Assembly (NCBI RefSeq): GCF_001984065.1
Contig: NZ_LYVP01000025.1
Coordinates: forward strand, 1-64,000
Source of the DNA: Pseudomonas sp. KK4
GTDB taxonomy: Bacteria; Pseudomonadota; Gammaproteobacteria; Pseudomonadales; Pseudomonadaceae
Length of the DNA stretch: 64,000 nt
Reading direction: 5' to 3'
Shown: positions 10,137 to 20,538 of the stretch, piece by piece
How positions within the stretch are numbered: the first letter of the stretch is position 1
How the letters are laid out: each line of letters starts with the position of its first letter
Program-made: the position numbers and the translations under genes
The notes under the pieces: model-generated
Seen by the model: only the letters and a program-made list of their open reading frames with translations
What the model was told of the DNA's origin: nothing
Database searches by the model: none

Positions 10137-11333
10137 ATGACCCACCCCCGCTGGCTACGCAACGTACGCCCCTACGGCGCCCCCGCCGAAGACCTGCTGA
10201 TCGAGAACGGCCGCTTCACCGAACGCCGCCCGGCCTCGACCCGCGAACTGCTGGCCACCGACATCGACGGCCAGAACCAATTGCTCACCGGTGCCCTGGT
10301 GGAAAGCCACGTGCACCTGGACAAGACCCTATGGGGCCAGCCCTGGCGCCCGAACAGCGCCGGCCCGACCCTCAAGGACTACATCGCCAACGAACGGCGC
10401 ATCCTGCGTGAAGTCACCACGCCCATCGCCCACCGTGCCGGTGCCCTGCTGGAAAACTGCATCGCCCGTGGCTCGCTGACCCTGCGCTGCCACGTCGACA
10501 TCGACCCGGAATTCGGCCTGCGCCACGTCGAGGCCATGCAACAACTGCGCGAACGCTATCGCGACCTGATCGACCTGCAACTGGTGGTGTTCCCGCAAAC
10601 CGGCCTGATCAGCCGCCCCGGTACCGCCGAACTGATGCGCGAAGCCATGGCCCTGGGCGTGGAAAACGTCGGCGGCCTGGACCCCTGCGGCATCGACAAC
10701 GACCCCATCGCGCAACTGGACGTCGTGTTCAAACTGGCGTCGGAGTTCGACCGTGGCGTCGACATTCATCTGCATGACAAAGGTGAACTGGGGCTGTGGC
10801 AGATCGCGTTGATCGCCGACTACACCGAACGCTTTGCCCTTCAGGGCCGGGTGATGATCAGTCATGCGTACTGCCTGGGCATGCTGCCGTGGAGCCAGGT
10901 CAAACCGGTGGCCGAGCGTCTGGCGGCGCTGGGGATTTCCCTGATGAGCTCCGCCCCGGCCGATTGCGCGGTGCCGCCATTCCTCGCCCTGCGTGAGATG
11001 GGGGTCAACGTATGTCTGGGCTCCGATGGCATTCGCGATGCCTGGTCGCCCATGGGCAACGGCGACATGCTGGAACGGGCGATGCTGCTGGCGTTTCGTT
11101 TCGATCTGAACAAGGACGAGGAGCTGGCGGCGGCGTTCGACGCGGCCACCGTCAATGGCGCCCGGGCGCTGGGCTGTTCAGGGTATGGCGTGGAGATCGG
11201 TCGGCCGGCGGACTTTCTGCTGATGCCGGTGCAGACCCTCGGTGAGGCGGTGGTCTCGCGGCCGCAACGCCAGGTGTATCGCGCCGGGCAGTTGATCGCC
11301 GCGGGCGGTCGTTTGCTGGACAGTCGTCTGTGA
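10137..11333 (+). CDS. Amidohydrolase, cytosine-deaminase-like
   Basis: 398 residues of the metal-dependent amidohydrolase superfamily. The metal-binding HxH is intact (ESHVHLDKT, H58 and H60). Further motifs are HCHVDIDPEFGLRHVE-like text (about residue 120), HLHDKGELG, SHAYCLG and the catalytic Asp in GSDGIRDAW. These resemble CodA cytosine deaminase and N-isopropylammelide-type deaminases. It probably removes an amino group or opens a ring in an imported nitrogen heterocycle; the substrate is unknown. The start has GAGG upstream. It overlaps the next gene by four bases (GTGA). Confidence 0.85.
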   Translation: MTHPRWLRNVRPYGAPAEDLLIENGRFTERRPASTRELLATDIDGQNQLLTGALVESHVHLDKTLWGQPWRPNSAGPTLKDYIANERRILREVTTPIAHRAGALLENCIARGSLTLRCHVDIDPEFGLRHVEAMQQLRERYRDLIDLQLVVFPQTGLISRPGTAELMREAMALGVENVGGLDPCGIDNDPIAQLDVVFKLASEFDRGVDIHLHDKGELGLWQIALIADYTERFALQGRVMISHAYCLGMLPWSQVKPVAERLAALGISLMSSAPADCAVPPFLALREMGVNVCLGSDGIRDAWSPMGNGDMLERAMLLAFRFDLNKDEELAAAFDAATVNGARALGCSGYGVEIGRPADFLLMPVQTLGEAVVSRPQRQVYRAGQLIAAGGRLLDSRL

Positions 11334-12817
11334 AACGTGTCGGTCTGAAGAGCCGTTGCGTGGTCGGCTTCGACGGCACGCAACATGTGCTGTGGCGCGA
11401 CGGTGAGGTGGTGTTCGAAGGCTCGCGCGTTGTGTTTGTCGGGCGTGACTATCCGGGGACGGTGGATCAGTGGATCGACTACGGCAATGCGCTGATCGGC
11501 CCCGGGTTCATCGACCTGGATGCGCTGGGCGATCTGGATTCCACCGTGCTGACCCTGGACAACGGCGACGAGCGCGACATGGGCCGGATGTGGTCGGCGC
11601 AGTATTTGGCCCGCGGCCCACGGGAGAGTTACAGCGCCGATGAAGAGGTTTTCAAGTACCGCTATGCCTTCACCCAGTTGATCCGCAACGGCATCACCAC
11701 GGCCATGCCGATCACCTCGATGTACTACCGCGAGTGGGCGGAAACCTACGACGAGTTTGCCGCGGTGGCGGGCGTCGCTGCCGAACTGGGGCTGCGCACG
11801 TACCTTGGTCCCTGCTACATGAGCGGCATGAGTTACTGGCAGGCCGACGGTACGCTGGAGCATCACTGGGATGAGCCACGGGGGCTGGCCGGGCTGTGTG
11901 CGGCTGAACGGTTTTTTCGGGATTTCGACGGGGCCAGCAATGGCCTGATCCGTGGTGCGCTTTTGCCGGACCGTATCCAGACCTGCACGCCGGCGCTGTT
12001 GCAACGCACGGCTGCCTTGAGCCGTGAACTGAACGCGCCAATGCGTTTGCATTGCTGCCAGGGCCTGGGTGAAGTGGCGATGGTCGAGCAATTGCGCGGT
12101 GCTTCGCCCTTGGGCTGGTTGCAGGCGCTTGGGCTTCTGACGCCGCGCAGCCTGCTGCCCCATGGCATCTACACCCGTGGCGATGACGACTTGCAACGGG
12201 TGGTGGATGGCGGCGCGAGCCTGGTGCATTGCCCGGTGGTGTTCGCCCGGGATGGCGAGGCACTGAATTCCTTTGGCCGCTATCGGGCCCGGGGCATCAA
12301 CGTTGCGTTGGGCACCGACACCTGGCCCGCGGATCTGCTGGACAACATGCGTCAGGGCTTGAACATCGCCCGCTTGATGGAGGGCGGCAGTTCGCTGACC
12401 AGCACGCTGGACCTGTACAACGCTGCCACCCTCGGCGGCGCCAGAGCCCTTGGACGTGATGATCTCGGGCGACTGGCGCCGGGGTGCAAGGCCGATATCA
12501 CAGTGTTCAACCTGCGGGGTATGCATCTGGGGCCGCTGTTCGATCCGCTGAAAAACCTCGTTCTGGCAGGCCGCGGCGACGACTGCATCGCCAGTTACAT
12601 CGACGGCCGCTGCGTGATGCAGGACGGCCAGGTCAACGGCATCGACTACCCCACCCTGCAACGCCAGGCCCAACGACAATTCGAAACACTGATGCGCAGT
12701 CACAGCGATCGGGCCTTCGGCCAGCCGGACTGGAAAGGTCTGTTCCAGCCGGCCATCCCGTTCGCCGACGACTACAGCGCACAGGCGCCACTGTGCGCCA
12801 TCGATCCCCTTCTTTAG
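11330..12817 (+). CDS. Amidohydrolase/chlorohydrolase-like protein lacking the HxH motif
   Basis: 495 residues with the ATZ/TRZ-type fold signals: an N-terminal beta-sandwich half (RDGEVVFEGSRVVFVG), then PGFID at about residue 58, a His in MRLHCCQGLGE, a His in LLPHGIYTRG and the catalytic Asp in LGTDTWPADLLDNMR. At the place where family members have HxH (for example GFVNTHxH), this protein reads GFIDLDALGDLD, with acidic residues instead. It may bind a single metal or act as a non-canonical enzyme. The GTG start overlaps the previous stop as GTGA, so both amidohydrolases are translated together. Confidence 0.8.
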   Translation: MKRVGLKSRCVVGFDGTQHVLWRDGEVVFEGSRVVFVGRDYPGTVDQWIDYGNALIGPGFIDLDALGDLDSTVLTLDNGDERDMGRMWSAQYLARGPRESYSADEEVFKYRYAFTQLIRNGITTAMPITSMYYREWAETYDEFAAVAGVAAELGLRTYLGPCYMSGMSYWQADGTLEHHWDEPRGLAGLCAAERFFRDFDGASNGLIRGALLPDRIQTCTPALLQRTAALSRELNAPMRLHCCQGLGEVAMVEQLRGASPLGWLQALGLLTPRSLLPHGIYTRGDDDLQRVVDGGASLVHCPVVFARDGEALNSFGRYRARGINVALGTDTWPADLLDNMRQGLNIARLMEGGSSLTSTLDLYNAATLGGARALGRDDLGRLAPGCKADITVFNLRGMHLGPLFDPLKNLVLAGRGDDCIASYIDGRCVMQDGQVNGIDYPTLQRQAQRQFETLMRSHSDRAFGQPDWKGLFQPAIPFADDYSAQAPLCAIDPLL

Positions 12818-12827
12818 AGAATCTGCC

Positions 12828-13490
12828 ATGCAAAGCTTCGACTTCAGCACCCTGAGTGCGCGGGACAAATACAAGATTCTGATCGGCAGCGTAGTGCCGC
12901 GGCCGATTGCCCTGGTGACCACCGTCGATGGCGAGGGCCGGGTCAATGCCGCGCCGTTCAGCTTCTTCAACGCGCTGTCGGCCGATCCGCCCATCCTCGC
13001 GTTGGGCGTGGAAAACTACGGTGACCAAAGCCCCAAGGACACCACGCGCAACATCCAGCTCAACCAGGAATTCACCGTCAACATCGTCAGCGATGCCCTG
13101 GTGGAAGCCATGAACGTCTGCGCCGTGCCCTTTGCCCCCGGCTTCGACGAACTGACCGCCGCCGGCCTTACCGCCATCCCCGGCACCACCGTCAAATGCC
13201 CGCGCATCGGCGAAGCGCCGGTGGCCCTGGAATGCCGTCGGATGATGGCGCTGAACATCGGCCAATCGCGAGAGATCATCTTCGGCGAAGTGCTGATGGC
13301 TCATGTGCGAGACGAACTGATCGACCCGAAAACCCTGTATATCGATCAGTTGGGGCTGGATGCCATTGGCCGCATGGGCGGCCATGGGTATGCGCGTACG
13401 CGGGATTATTTCGACTTGCCGACCCGATCGCTGCAAGCCTGGACGGATGCACCGGGAGGTGGGGAGCGGTTTTGGCCGGTCGGCAAATAA
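12828..13490 (+). CDS. Flavin reductase-like FMN-binding split-barrel protein
   Basis: 220 residues with the split-barrel signature near the N-terminus (SVVPRPIALVTTVDGEGRVN, then APFSFFNALSADPP). Such proteins bind FMN and either supply reduced flavin to a monooxygenase or act alone as reductases. It starts 10 bases after the second amidohydrolase and ends the operon, just before a convergent lipoprotein gene. No partner monooxygenase is in the window, so its role in the pathway is open. Confidence 0.85.
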   Translation: MQSFDFSTLSARDKYKILIGSVVPRPIALVTTVDGEGRVNAAPFSFFNALSADPPILALGVENYGDQSPKDTTRNIQLNQEFTVNIVSDALVEAMNVCAVPFAPGFDELTAAGLTAIPGTTVKCPRIGEAPVALECRRMMALNIGQSREIIFGEVLMAHVRDELIDPKTLYIDQLGLDAIGRMGGHGYARTRDYFDLPTRSLQAWTDAPGGGERFWPVGK

Positions 13491-13523
13491 ATGCCCCCCG
13501 GCCTGCACGCAGTTCCTATGCGG

Positions 13524-14183
13524 TTAATCGGTACCGTACTTTGGCGATCGGGGCCCATACAGCAGGCCTGCTGGCTGTCCGGCCGACAGCAAGCGATTGC
13601 TCGCCACGCCGGCAATCGGGTAACCGGCGTCGGTGGCGCTGTTGATGATCTGCTTCACGGCCGCCGAGATCAGCATACCCACCAGACCGCCACCGCTGTT
13701 GTTGCCGCCCTCTTCGCTCGAAGCCCGCGCCGAGCCGGTCCAGAGGGTGGTGCCGGTTTTCAGGTCCACCAGTTTGGCGCTGGCCGTCACTGCGGTTTCA
13801 CTACTGATCAGCATGTAGCGCGTACCGTACTCGCTGACGGTGACGTACAGCGCAGCGTCGGCGCCGAAGATTTCGTGCAACTTGTTGGTCGGTGCTTGAT
13901 GGATGTCATTGGGTGTGGTCAGGCCGTTCTGGCGGAACGTTTCATCGACCAAGGTGATCGGCAACACGTAGTAACCCGCCTCAGCCAACGGGAACGTCAC
14001 TTGCGACAACAGGCTGTAGGAGGCCTTGACGTCCGGCGACGTGTTCAGCGGCGGCAATACCAGAATGGATTTCGGACGCGCTTGCTTGTACGCCGAATAA
14101 TCCACGGTCTTGGGCGCGACACAGCCACCCAGAATGACCAACGCCAAGGCGCTGGCCAGCAGTTTGAGAGTACGCGGGATCAT
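13524..14183 (-). CDS. DUF799-type lipoprotein
   Basis: 219 residues with a lipoprotein signal peptide (LASALALVILGGC, lipobox LGGC). The body matches my recollection of DUF799/GNA1162-like lipoproteins: KSILVLPPLNTSPDVKASYS, then AGYYVLPITLVDETFRQNGL. The C-terminus is Gly/Ser-rich and ends in a helix. It probably sits at the periplasmic face of the outer membrane. It is the last gene of a three-gene operon, its ATG overlapping the DUF4810 stop (ATGA), and its family normally accompanies CsgG-like and DUF4810 proteins. Confidence 0.85.
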   Translation of the reverse strand: MIPRTLKLLASALALVILGGCVAPKTVDYSAYKQARPKSILVLPPLNTSPDVKASYSLLSQVTFPLAEAGYYVLPITLVDETFRQNGLTTPNDIHQAPTNKLHEIFGADAALYVTVSEYGTRYMLISSETAVTASAKLVDLKTGTTLWTGSARASSEEGGNNSGGGLVGMLISAAVKQIINSATDAGYPIAGVASNRLLSAGQPAGLLYGPRSPKYGTD

Positions 14184-14548
14184 TTGACGTCTCCTGTCCT
14201 GGCGTTTTTAAGCAGAAAATCCATGTACGGGCCGGACTCGGGAAACAGCGTTTTTTCGGTGCGCAATTGCTGCACCATCTGATCATCCTTGCCCATGCTC
14301 AGGTACAACAGCCCCAGGTGCGCGTGATAACCGGGCGGTACGCTCTTGCCCGTGGAACGGATCTTTTGCAGATCACGCTCCAGCACCTCGGCCTGGGCTT
14401 CTTTCGGCGTTTCGCTTTTGAAGTATTCGTAGACTTGGGGTTGATAGTCTTCCCACTGGTACAGGGTTTTCGGGCTGCTGCAACCGGCGAGCAGGGCGCT
14501 GGCGGCCAGCGTCAGGGCCAGTAATGACCGCGACAGGGACAGATTCAT
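14180..14548 (-). CDS. DUF4810-type lipoprotein
   Basis: 122 residues with lipobox LLAGC at about residue 22, followed by SSPKTLYQWEDYQPQVYEY, a hallmark I associate with DUF4810 proteins. It is the middle gene of the operon, 29 bases after the CsgG-like gene, with a strong ribosome site (AAGGAG). The downstream overlap with the DUF799 gene suggests a fixed stoichiometry. Function unknown; a structural role in an envelope complex is inferred from partners. Confidence 0.85.
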   Translation of the reverse strand: MNLSLSRSLLALTLAASALLAGCSSPKTLYQWEDYQPQVYEYFKSETPKEAQAEVLERDLQKIRSTGKSVPPGYHAHLGLLYLSMGKDDQMVQQLRTEKTLFPESGPYMDFLLKNARTGDVK

Positions 14549-14577
14549 GGGTTGTTGCTCCTTGCGATGAATGTTGT

Positions 14578-15258
14578 TCAGTTACCCGGTTTCCATGCAC
14601 CGGTGTTCATGCCATCCACCAGGCGATTGATCGCCTCGCGCATGGCCAGATCCAGGACTTTGCCATTGAGGGTCGAGTCGTAGGCGGCAGTGCCACCGAA
14701 GCCGATGATTTCGCGGTTGGACAAGGCGTACTCCCCGGCGCCCTGGGTCGAATACACCACTTCGGAAGTGCTGATGTTGACGATGTTCAGGTTGACCTTG
14801 GCGTAGGCGACCTGAGTCTTGCCACGACCGAGAATGCCGAACAACTGATGATCACCGGTCTCTTTGCGACCAAACTCGGTGACATCGCCGGTCACAACAT
14901 AGTCGGCGCCTTTCAGACGTTGGGCCTGGCCCTTGATCGCCGCCTCCTGCTGGATCTCGCCCATGTTGTCGCGATCTAGAACGGAGAAACGGTTGGTCTG
15001 TTGCAGATGAGTGATCAGTATGGTCTTGGCCTGTCCGCCGAGACGGTCGACGCCATCGGAAAAGATCCCGCGCATATAGCTGGAGCGGTTATCAAACTTG
15101 CCCACTGCCATGGGTATGCGGGTACCCGCCCAGGTCTGTGTGGCGCTTTCGACCTTGGCCACCGGCAGTGCACGGGAGCTTTCCGTCGCACAGCCTGCGA
15201 TCGCGCTCAGTACAGCAATCGTGACGCCTGAAACCAACATCCGTGAGATCATTCTCAT
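14578..15258 (-). CDS. CsgG/HfaB-like lipoprotein
   Basis: 226 residues from MRMISRM at 15258; AAGGA precedes this ATG, while the longer open frame lacks one. A lipoprotein signal (VLSAIAGC) is followed by CsgG-like text: VGKFDNRSSYMRGIFSDG, AKTILITHLQQTNRFSVLDR, AIKGQAQRLKGADYVVTGDV. CsgG forms the outer-membrane secretion pore for curli, but there are no curli subunit genes here. With DUF4810 and DUF799 it more likely forms an uncharacterised envelope assembly. It is the first gene of the operon. Confidence 0.87.
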   Translation of the reverse strand: MRMISRMLVSGVTIAVLSAIAGCATESSRALPVAKVESATQTWAGTRIPMAVGKFDNRSSYMRGIFSDGVDRLGGQAKTILITHLQQTNRFSVLDRDNMGEIQQEAAIKGQAQRLKGADYVVTGDVTEFGRKETGDHQLFGILGRGKTQVAYAKVNLNIVNISTSEVVYSTQGAGEYALSNREIIGFGGTAAYDSTLNGKVLDLAMREAINRLVDGMNTGAWKPGN

Positions 15259-15423
15259 TGAGCATTCCTTCTGAAAAAAAGATGTATCCCGGCGTTGCGA
15301 TGCCAAGGGAATGTAAAGGAGCGGCATTATGCCAAAGTGCCATCACTGATGACAGCGCCAATTCGTTTATTGACGTCAATTGTTTGGAGCCGCTCGCTCA
15401 CTGTCCTGACGCCAAGAGGCGGG

Positions 15424-18400
15424 TCAGCGAAAGTCCCGGCTTTGTACGGTGATGCCGTCCAGCAGTTCGCTTAAATCACTCAGGCGGCCGGCGATCAGGT
15501 GGCGTACTTCGCCCTCTTTTTCCCAGCGGCCGTCGACCTTGAGCAGTTGCGAGCCCACCAGTACCCGGCGTTGGCGATCGGCCAGGTCGCGCCAGACCAC
15601 CACGTTGACGTTGCCGAATTCGTCTTCGAGGGTGACGAAGGTCACGCCACTGGCGGTGCCCGGCCGTTGGCGACCGGTGACCAGGCCGGCGACGCTGACC
15701 GGGCGGCCGTGGTCGACGTCCAGCAACTCCTTCGAGCTGCGGCAGCGCCGGGCTTTCAATTCACCGCGCAGCAAGGCCAGCGGATGGGGCCCAAGGGTGG
15801 TGCCGACGCTGTTGTAATCGGCCACCAGGTCCTCGCCCACCGTGGGTTTGGGCAGTGACACCACGTCCTCTTCCTGCCTCGGCAAACCGGCGAACAACCC
15901 CAGTTGCCTCTGCACCCCCGCCACTTCCCAGCGCGCCCGATGCCGGTCACCGGCCAAGCCGCGCAGCGCCCCGGAATCGGCCAGTAGCTCCTGAGCACGG
16001 GCATCCAGGCGTGCCCGCTCGCCAAGGTCAGCAATGTCGGCAAATGCGCCGCGCCCGCGTGCCGCCTCGATACGCCGCGCATCCTCCTCGCGAAAGCCCT
16101 TGATCATCCGCAGGCCCATGCGAATCGCCGGTTGCGCGCCGGCAATCGGTTCCAGGCTGCAATCCCAGTCGCTGGCGCGCACGTCCACCGGGCGAATCTG
16201 CAGATGATGGCGGCGCGCGTCCTGCAGGATCTGGTCCGGGCTGTAGAAGCCCATCGGCCAACTGTTGATCAGCGCACAGGCGAACGCCGCCGGTTCGTGG
16301 CATTTGAGCCAGCAACTGGCATAGGTCAGCAAGGCGAAACTGGCGGCGTGGGACTCGGGAAAGCCGTAACTGCCGAAGCCCTTGATCTGTTCGAAAATCT
16401 GCGCCGCAAACTCAGCCGTATAGCCGTTTTTTTTCATGCCGGCAGCCAGCCGCTCCTTGTGCGGTTCCAGCCCACCGTGACGCTTCCAGGCCGCCATGGA
16501 GCGGCGCAACTGGTCGGCCTCGCCGGGGCTGTAATCGGCGGCGACGATGGCGATTTGCATCACCTGTTCCTGGAACAGCGGTACGCCGAGGGTGCGCTTG
16601 AGCACCACTTCCAACGCTGGCGAAGGGTACGTCTCCGGCTCTTCCTTGTTCCGCCGGCGCAGATACGGATGCACCATCCCGCCCTGGATCGGCCCGGGCC
16701 GGACGATGGCCACCTCGATCACCAGGTCGTAGAAGGTTTGCGGCCGCAGCCGGGGCAGCATCGACATCTGCGCCCGCGACTCGATCTGGAACACGCCGAC
16801 GGTATCGGCGCGGCTGATCATGTCGTACGTCGCACGGTCTTCGGACGGAATCGTGGCCAGGCTCAGATCGCGGTTGCGATGCTGACGCAGCAGATCGAAA
16901 CAACGACGAATCGCGCTGAGCATGCCCAGGGCAAGGATATCGACCTTGAGCAACCCGACGGCATCCAGATCGTCCTTGTCCCACTGAATGATGGTGCGGT
17001 CAGCCATGGCGGCGTTTTCCACCGGCACCAGGGTGTCCAGCGGCTGCTCGGAAATCACGAAGCCGCCGGGGTGCTGCGACAGGTGCCGAGGGAAGCCGAT
17101 CAGTTGCCCGGTCAGGCTCAACACCCGGCGCAGCACAGGGCTCTCGGGATCGAAACCACCCTCGAGCAAGCGCTCCACGGGCGGCGTTTCGTCGCTCCAG
17201 TGTCCACAACAGTCTGCCAGCGCGTTGATCTGGTCCGCTGGCAGGCCCAGGGCCTTGGCCACATCGCGAACCGCACCGGCGGCATGGTAGGTGCTGACCA
17301 CCGCCGTCAAGGCGGCGCGGCCCCGGCCATAGCGACGGAAGACATACTGCAGCACTTCCTCTCGGCGCTCGTGCTCGAAATCCACATCGATATCTGGCGG
17401 CTCGTTGCGCTCCTTCGACATGAATCGCTCGAACAATAACGTGGTGCGATCCGGGTCGATCTCGGTGATGCCCAAGGCAAAGCACACCGCCGAGTTCGCC
17501 GCCGAGCCACGCCCCTGACAGAGGATGTGCTGTTCCCGGGCGAAGCGCACCACGTCGTGTACGGTCAGGAAGTAGCTTTCATAGCCCAGCTCTGCGATCA
17601 GCCTCAGCTCCTTGTTGATCTGCCTTAGCACCTTGAATGGCGCACCTTTTTTCCAGCGCCAGGCGACGCCCTCTTTCGTCAAATGCCGCAGCCAGGAACT
17701 GGCCGAGTGGCCATCGGGCACCAACTCTTTGGGGTAGTGATAACGCAACTGCCCCAGCTCGAAGGTGCAGCGCCGGGCCAGGTTCACGGACTCTTGCAAT
17801 AACGCCGGCGGATACAGAGCGGACAGCACATCTAGGCTGCGCAGATGCCGTTCGCCATTGGGGTGCAGACGCAACCCGGCCTCGGCCACCGGCAGATGAT
17901 GGCGGATGGCGGTCATGGTGTCCTGCAAGGCACGCCGGCCGCGAGCGTGCATGTGCACATCGCCGCTGGCCACCGCCGGGATTCGCAACTCACCGGCCAA
18001 CGTCAGCAAGGCGTTCAGCCGTCGCCCATCGTCCTGTCCGCAATGCAACTGCACCGCGAGCCACAGGCGCTCGGCGAACGTCTGTTTGAGCCAGTGACCG
18101 CTGGCAAAGTCATCCACGGCATCCGGCACCCACAACACCAAAAGGCCCGGCAACGGCTCGCTGAAATCTTCGCGCAGCACCTGATACTGCCCCTTCTGCG
18201 TGCGCCGCCGCGCCCGGGTGATCAGCCGGCACAGGTGCTGATAACCCTCGAGGTTCTCCACCAGCAACACCAGTTTCGGACCATCCTCGATGCGCATTTC
18301 ACTGCCGATGATCAGTGGCAGCGCTACGGATTTGGCCGCTTGCCAGGCCCGGACGATACCGGCCAATGTGCATTCGTCAGTGATCGCCAGGGCCTGATAG

Positions 18401-18501
18401 CCCTGTTTTTTCGCCCGTTGGAACAGCTCGAGGGCACTGGAGGCACCGCGCTGGAAACTGAAGTTCGACAGGCAGTGCAGTTCGGCGTAGTCGATGCTCA
18501 T
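15424..18501 (-). CDS. dnaE2: Error-prone DNA polymerase DnaE2 (ImuC)
   Basis: 1025 residues from [10 protein letters not shown] at 18501. It has an N-terminal PHP domain ([24 protein letters not shown]), then the C-family polymerase core with [12 protein letters not shown], catalytic Asp residues and GRGSAANS, and a C-terminal OB fold ([18 protein letters not shown]). The length fits DnaE2 rather than replicative DnaE. It makes translesion, mutagenic copies after DNA damage, acting with ImuB and ImuA. Its start overlaps the imuB stop (ATGA), and LexA2 is the likely regulator of the whole cassette. Confidence 0.96.
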   Translation of the reverse strand: MSIDYAELHCLSNFSFQRGASSALELFQRAKKQGYQALAITDECTLAGIVRAWQAAKSVALPLIIGSEMRIEDGPKLVLLVENLEGYQHLCRLITRARRRTQKGQYQVLREDFSEPLPGLLVLWVPDAVDDFASGHWLKQTFAERLWLAVQLHCGQDDGRRLNALLTLAGELRIPAVASGDVHMHARGRRALQDTMTAIRHHLPVAEAGLRLHPNGERHLRSLDVLSALYPPALLQESVNLARRCTFELGQLRYHYPKELVPDGHSASSWLRHLTKEGVAWRWKKGAPFKVLRQINKELRLIAELGYESYFLTVHDVVRFAREQHILCQGRGSAANSAVCFALGITEIDPDRTTLLFERFMSKERNEPPDIDVDFEHERREEVLQYVFRRYGRGRAALTAVVSTYHAAGAVRDVAKALGLPADQINALADCCGHWSDETPPVERLLEGGFDPESPVLRRVLSLTGQLIGFPRHLSQHPGGFVISEQPLDTLVPVENAAMADRTIIQWDKDDLDAVGLLKVDILALGMLSAIRRCFDLLRQHRNRDLSLATIPSEDRATYDMISRADTVGVFQIESRAQMSMLPRLRPQTFYDLVIEVAIVRPGPIQGGMVHPYLRRRNKEEPETYPSPALEVVLKRTLGVPLFQEQVMQIAIVAADYSPGEADQLRRSMAAWKRHGGLEPHKERLAAGMKKNGYTAEFAAQIFEQIKGFGSYGFPESHAASFALLTYASCWLKCHEPAAFACALINSWPMGFYSPDQILQDARRHHLQIRPVDVRASDWDCSLEPIAGAQPAIRMGLRMIKGFREEDARRIEAARGRGAFADIADLGERARLDARAQELLADSGALRGLAGDRHRARWEVAGVQRQLGLFAGLPRQEEDVVSLPKPTVGEDLVADYNSVGTTLGPHPLALLRGELKARRCRSSKELLDVDHGRPVSVAGLVTGRQRPGTASGVTFVTLEDEFGNVNVVVWRDLADRQRRVLVGSQLLKVDGRWEKEGEVRHLIAGRLSDLSELLDGITVQSRDFR

Positions 18502-19913
18502 GCGAACCAGCCCTGCAACCATAACGGGCCGTCCTCGCCGACCGCCCGATAGGCCCACCCCTGTTGGCCGGATCGGGTTTCGATCAGGTAATAGTCCCGG
18601 CGCACATCATCGCCGTCCCACCAGCCGGACTCGATACGCTCCGGCCCCATGAGGATACGGGTCGACGCTTCGTGCACCGCCTGCGGTTCAGTCAGCAACC
18701 AGCCCGGACGTTGCACCCCCGGGATGATCGCGCAACGCTGGCTGTCGACACTGGCCTGCCACGCGCACTCAGGGCGGTGATCGGCCTGAAAGCGCAAGCC
18801 ATGCACTGCGTCATCGCCCAAGCGGGCGCGCAAGCGTTCGCGCAGTTGTTCCCAGGGCAAGGACTGCTGGGGGCGGTCGTCGAACAGTTCCTGAGACTGG
18901 GGAACGAAGGCTGGCAAGTCTTCGGCACGCAGGCGAAAGCCGCGCACCGGAGCCTCTACCTGAACCTGCTCCAGCCGCCCCCGGGCCAGCTCGAACAGCA
19001 TCGCCGGATCGCGCTCGGCGCTGAGCAGGCCGACCTTGATTACGCTGTCCGGCAACCCCGCATGTTCCAGATGCAGGTCGAACCGTTGAACGCCGCTGTC
19101 ACGCCCGCAGAGGAACGCCGAGAGGTCGCCGGTCAAGCGACGCAGCGGAAACAGCAAGGCTTGATGGGATTGCACATCGAAATTGAGCTCGATACGCACA
19201 TCGAAGCGATCCGGCGGCAAGTAGAACGCCAGCGCCAGCCGTCGTGCCCCGAGCAAGGTGTCCAGATGCTTGAGCACTTGGGCCTCGAAACGCCGGGCCA
19301 GGCTTTGCCGGGGCAGCGCCTGCACCTGGTTCAGGGTGCGCAGCCCCATGCGCGACAAGGCGGTGGAGACAGTGGCCGGCAGCCCGATGCGGTCCACGGG
19401 CAATTGCCCCAGGTGATAGTGCAAGGCTTGATCGTCGGGCACCACCAGGCCGTCATAGGCGTTGGCCAGGATCCGCGCCGCCACCGGGTTGGGCGCGGCG
19501 ACGATGCGATGGCGAAACCCCAGTTCGCCGAGTTCGCGGCGCAGGCGGGCCTCCAATTGCGGCCAATCGCCGAACAACCCCAGGCTGGACTCGATTTCGA
19601 ACACCACCGCACGGGGGTAATGCACGCTGACCTGTGAGCTGAACCGGTAGGCCCAGGCCGCCAGGAACTGCTGCCAGTGTTCGATCTCGGCCGCGTCGTA
19701 TTCCGCCGTGGCAAAGCCCTTGCTCAACGCCTGGGCGGCCGTCATCGACTGGCCGGGGCGCAGGCCCAGCTCCCGGGCCGCAGCGTTGACCGCCTGCAAC
19801 ACCCGGCGCTGGGCCGGGCCGGTCAGCAGCGCCAATGGCTGCTCGGGGTCGTCACGCTGACGCAGTACCGCGTCCAGCGCCAATTGCGGAAACAGAATGC
19901 ACACCCAACGCAT
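18498..19913 (-). CDS. imuB: ImuB, Y-family polymerase-like mutagenesis factor
   Basis: 471 residues from [11 protein letters not shown] at 19913; the longer open frame upstream lies inside imuA and is a shadow. The protein has a DinB/UmuC-like fold (little-finger region [20 protein letters not shown] and thumb region [19 protein letters not shown]), but I do not see the catalytic acidic pair of active Y-family polymerases, as expected for ImuB. In other bacteria ImuB bridges the beta clamp to DnaE2. It lies between imuA and dnaE2 and overlaps dnaE2 by four bases. Confidence 0.93.
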   Translation of the reverse strand: MRWVCILFPQLALDAVLRQRDDPEQPLALLTGPAQRRVLQAVNAAARELGLRPGQSMTAAQALSKGFATAEYDAAEIEHWQQFLAAWAYRFSSQVSVHYPRAVVFEIESSLGLFGDWPQLEARLRRELGELGFRHRIVAAPNPVAARILANAYDGLVVPDDQALHYHLGQLPVDRIGLPATVSTALSRMGLRTLNQVQALPRQSLARRFEAQVLKHLDTLLGARRLALAFYLPPDRFDVRIELNFDVQSHQALLFPLRRLTGDLSAFLCGRDSGVQRFDLHLEHAGLPDSVIKVGLLSAERDPAMLFELARGRLEQVQVEAPVRGFRLRAEDLPAFVPQSQELFDDRPQQSLPWEQLRERLRARLGDDAVHGLRFQADHRPECAWQASVDSQRCAIIPGVQRPGWLLTEPQAVHEASTRILMGPERIESGWWDGDDVRRDYYLIETRSGQQGWAYRAVGEDGPLWLQGWFA

Positions 19914-19920
19914 GGCAACC

Positions 19921-20538
19921 TCAATGCCCCACGGGGAAGGCAATCGGCGCCGAACGGGCCAGCCCACCCCGGCACTTGAGCACGCGCAATTGCGCAGGCC
20001 TGGCATCGATGGCAATGCGCAGGGCCGCCGGTGACGGGTTGATCGCCTCATGGATCGAGCGGTAGGCAAAGGCCAGGGTCGAGCCGGTTTCCGCCGCCAC
20101 CTGCAAGCGCCGCAGCGCCCGGTCGTCGGCCTTGTGCGGCCAGCACAGCACCGCGCCACAACTGCCCGAACGCAGGCATTGTTCCGCCGCCCACAGGGCA
20201 TCGCGCTCGCTGGCCTGGATGATCGACAACTGACGCAGGTCCACCCCGGCGTTCTGCCAGGCTTGCGGATAGGGCACGAACGGCGGCGCCACCAACACGA
20301 TGCGTTCGCCCGCCGCCGACAATCGCGCCAGCGTCGGCCATACCAGTTGTAACTCGCCCACGCCCTGCCCGGCCAGGAGGATTTCGCTCAGCGCCGCTTC
20401 CGGCCAGCCCCCGGTGGGCAGCGCCGCGTCCAGCGCGGCATGCCCGGTGGGTTGCGGGCTGGCGGCCGGTGGCGCAGGCCTGCCCTTCCAGACCTGGCCG
20501 CCATTGAACAGCGTATCCAGCGCAACGACGGCACCCAT
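19921..20538 (-). CDS. imuA: ImuA, RecA/SulA-like mutagenesis cassette protein
   Basis: 205 residues, first translated after lexA2, with the typical opening VVALDTLFNGGQVWKGRP. The RecA-like core shows LPTGGWPEAALSEILLAGQG and ERIVLVAPPFVPYPQAW. In Pseudomonas ImuA works with ImuB and DnaE2 in damage-induced mutagenesis and its exact role is unsettled. Its start touches the lexA2 stop and it ends seven bases before the imuB ATG. Confidence 0.92.
   Translation of the reverse strand: MGAVVALDTLFNGGQVWKGRPAPPAASPQPTGHAALDAALPTGGWPEAALSEILLAGQGVGELQLVWPTLARLSAAGERIVLVAPPFVPYPQAWQNAGVDLRQLSIIQASERDALWAAEQCLRSGSCGAVLCWPHKADDRALRRLQVAAETGSTLAFAYRSIHEAINPSPAALRIAIDARPAQLRVLKCRGGLARSAPIAFPVGH

Noticed and set aside
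10862..12994. 710-codon minus-strand frame opposite the amidohydrolases
   Set aside because: The plus-strand genes have clear family motifs and operon overlaps; the antisense product shows none.
18498..20201. Extending imuB upstream to 20201
   Set aside because: The extra 96 codons lie inside imuA in another frame and lack ImuB-like sequence; [11 protein letters not shown] at 19913 is the family start.
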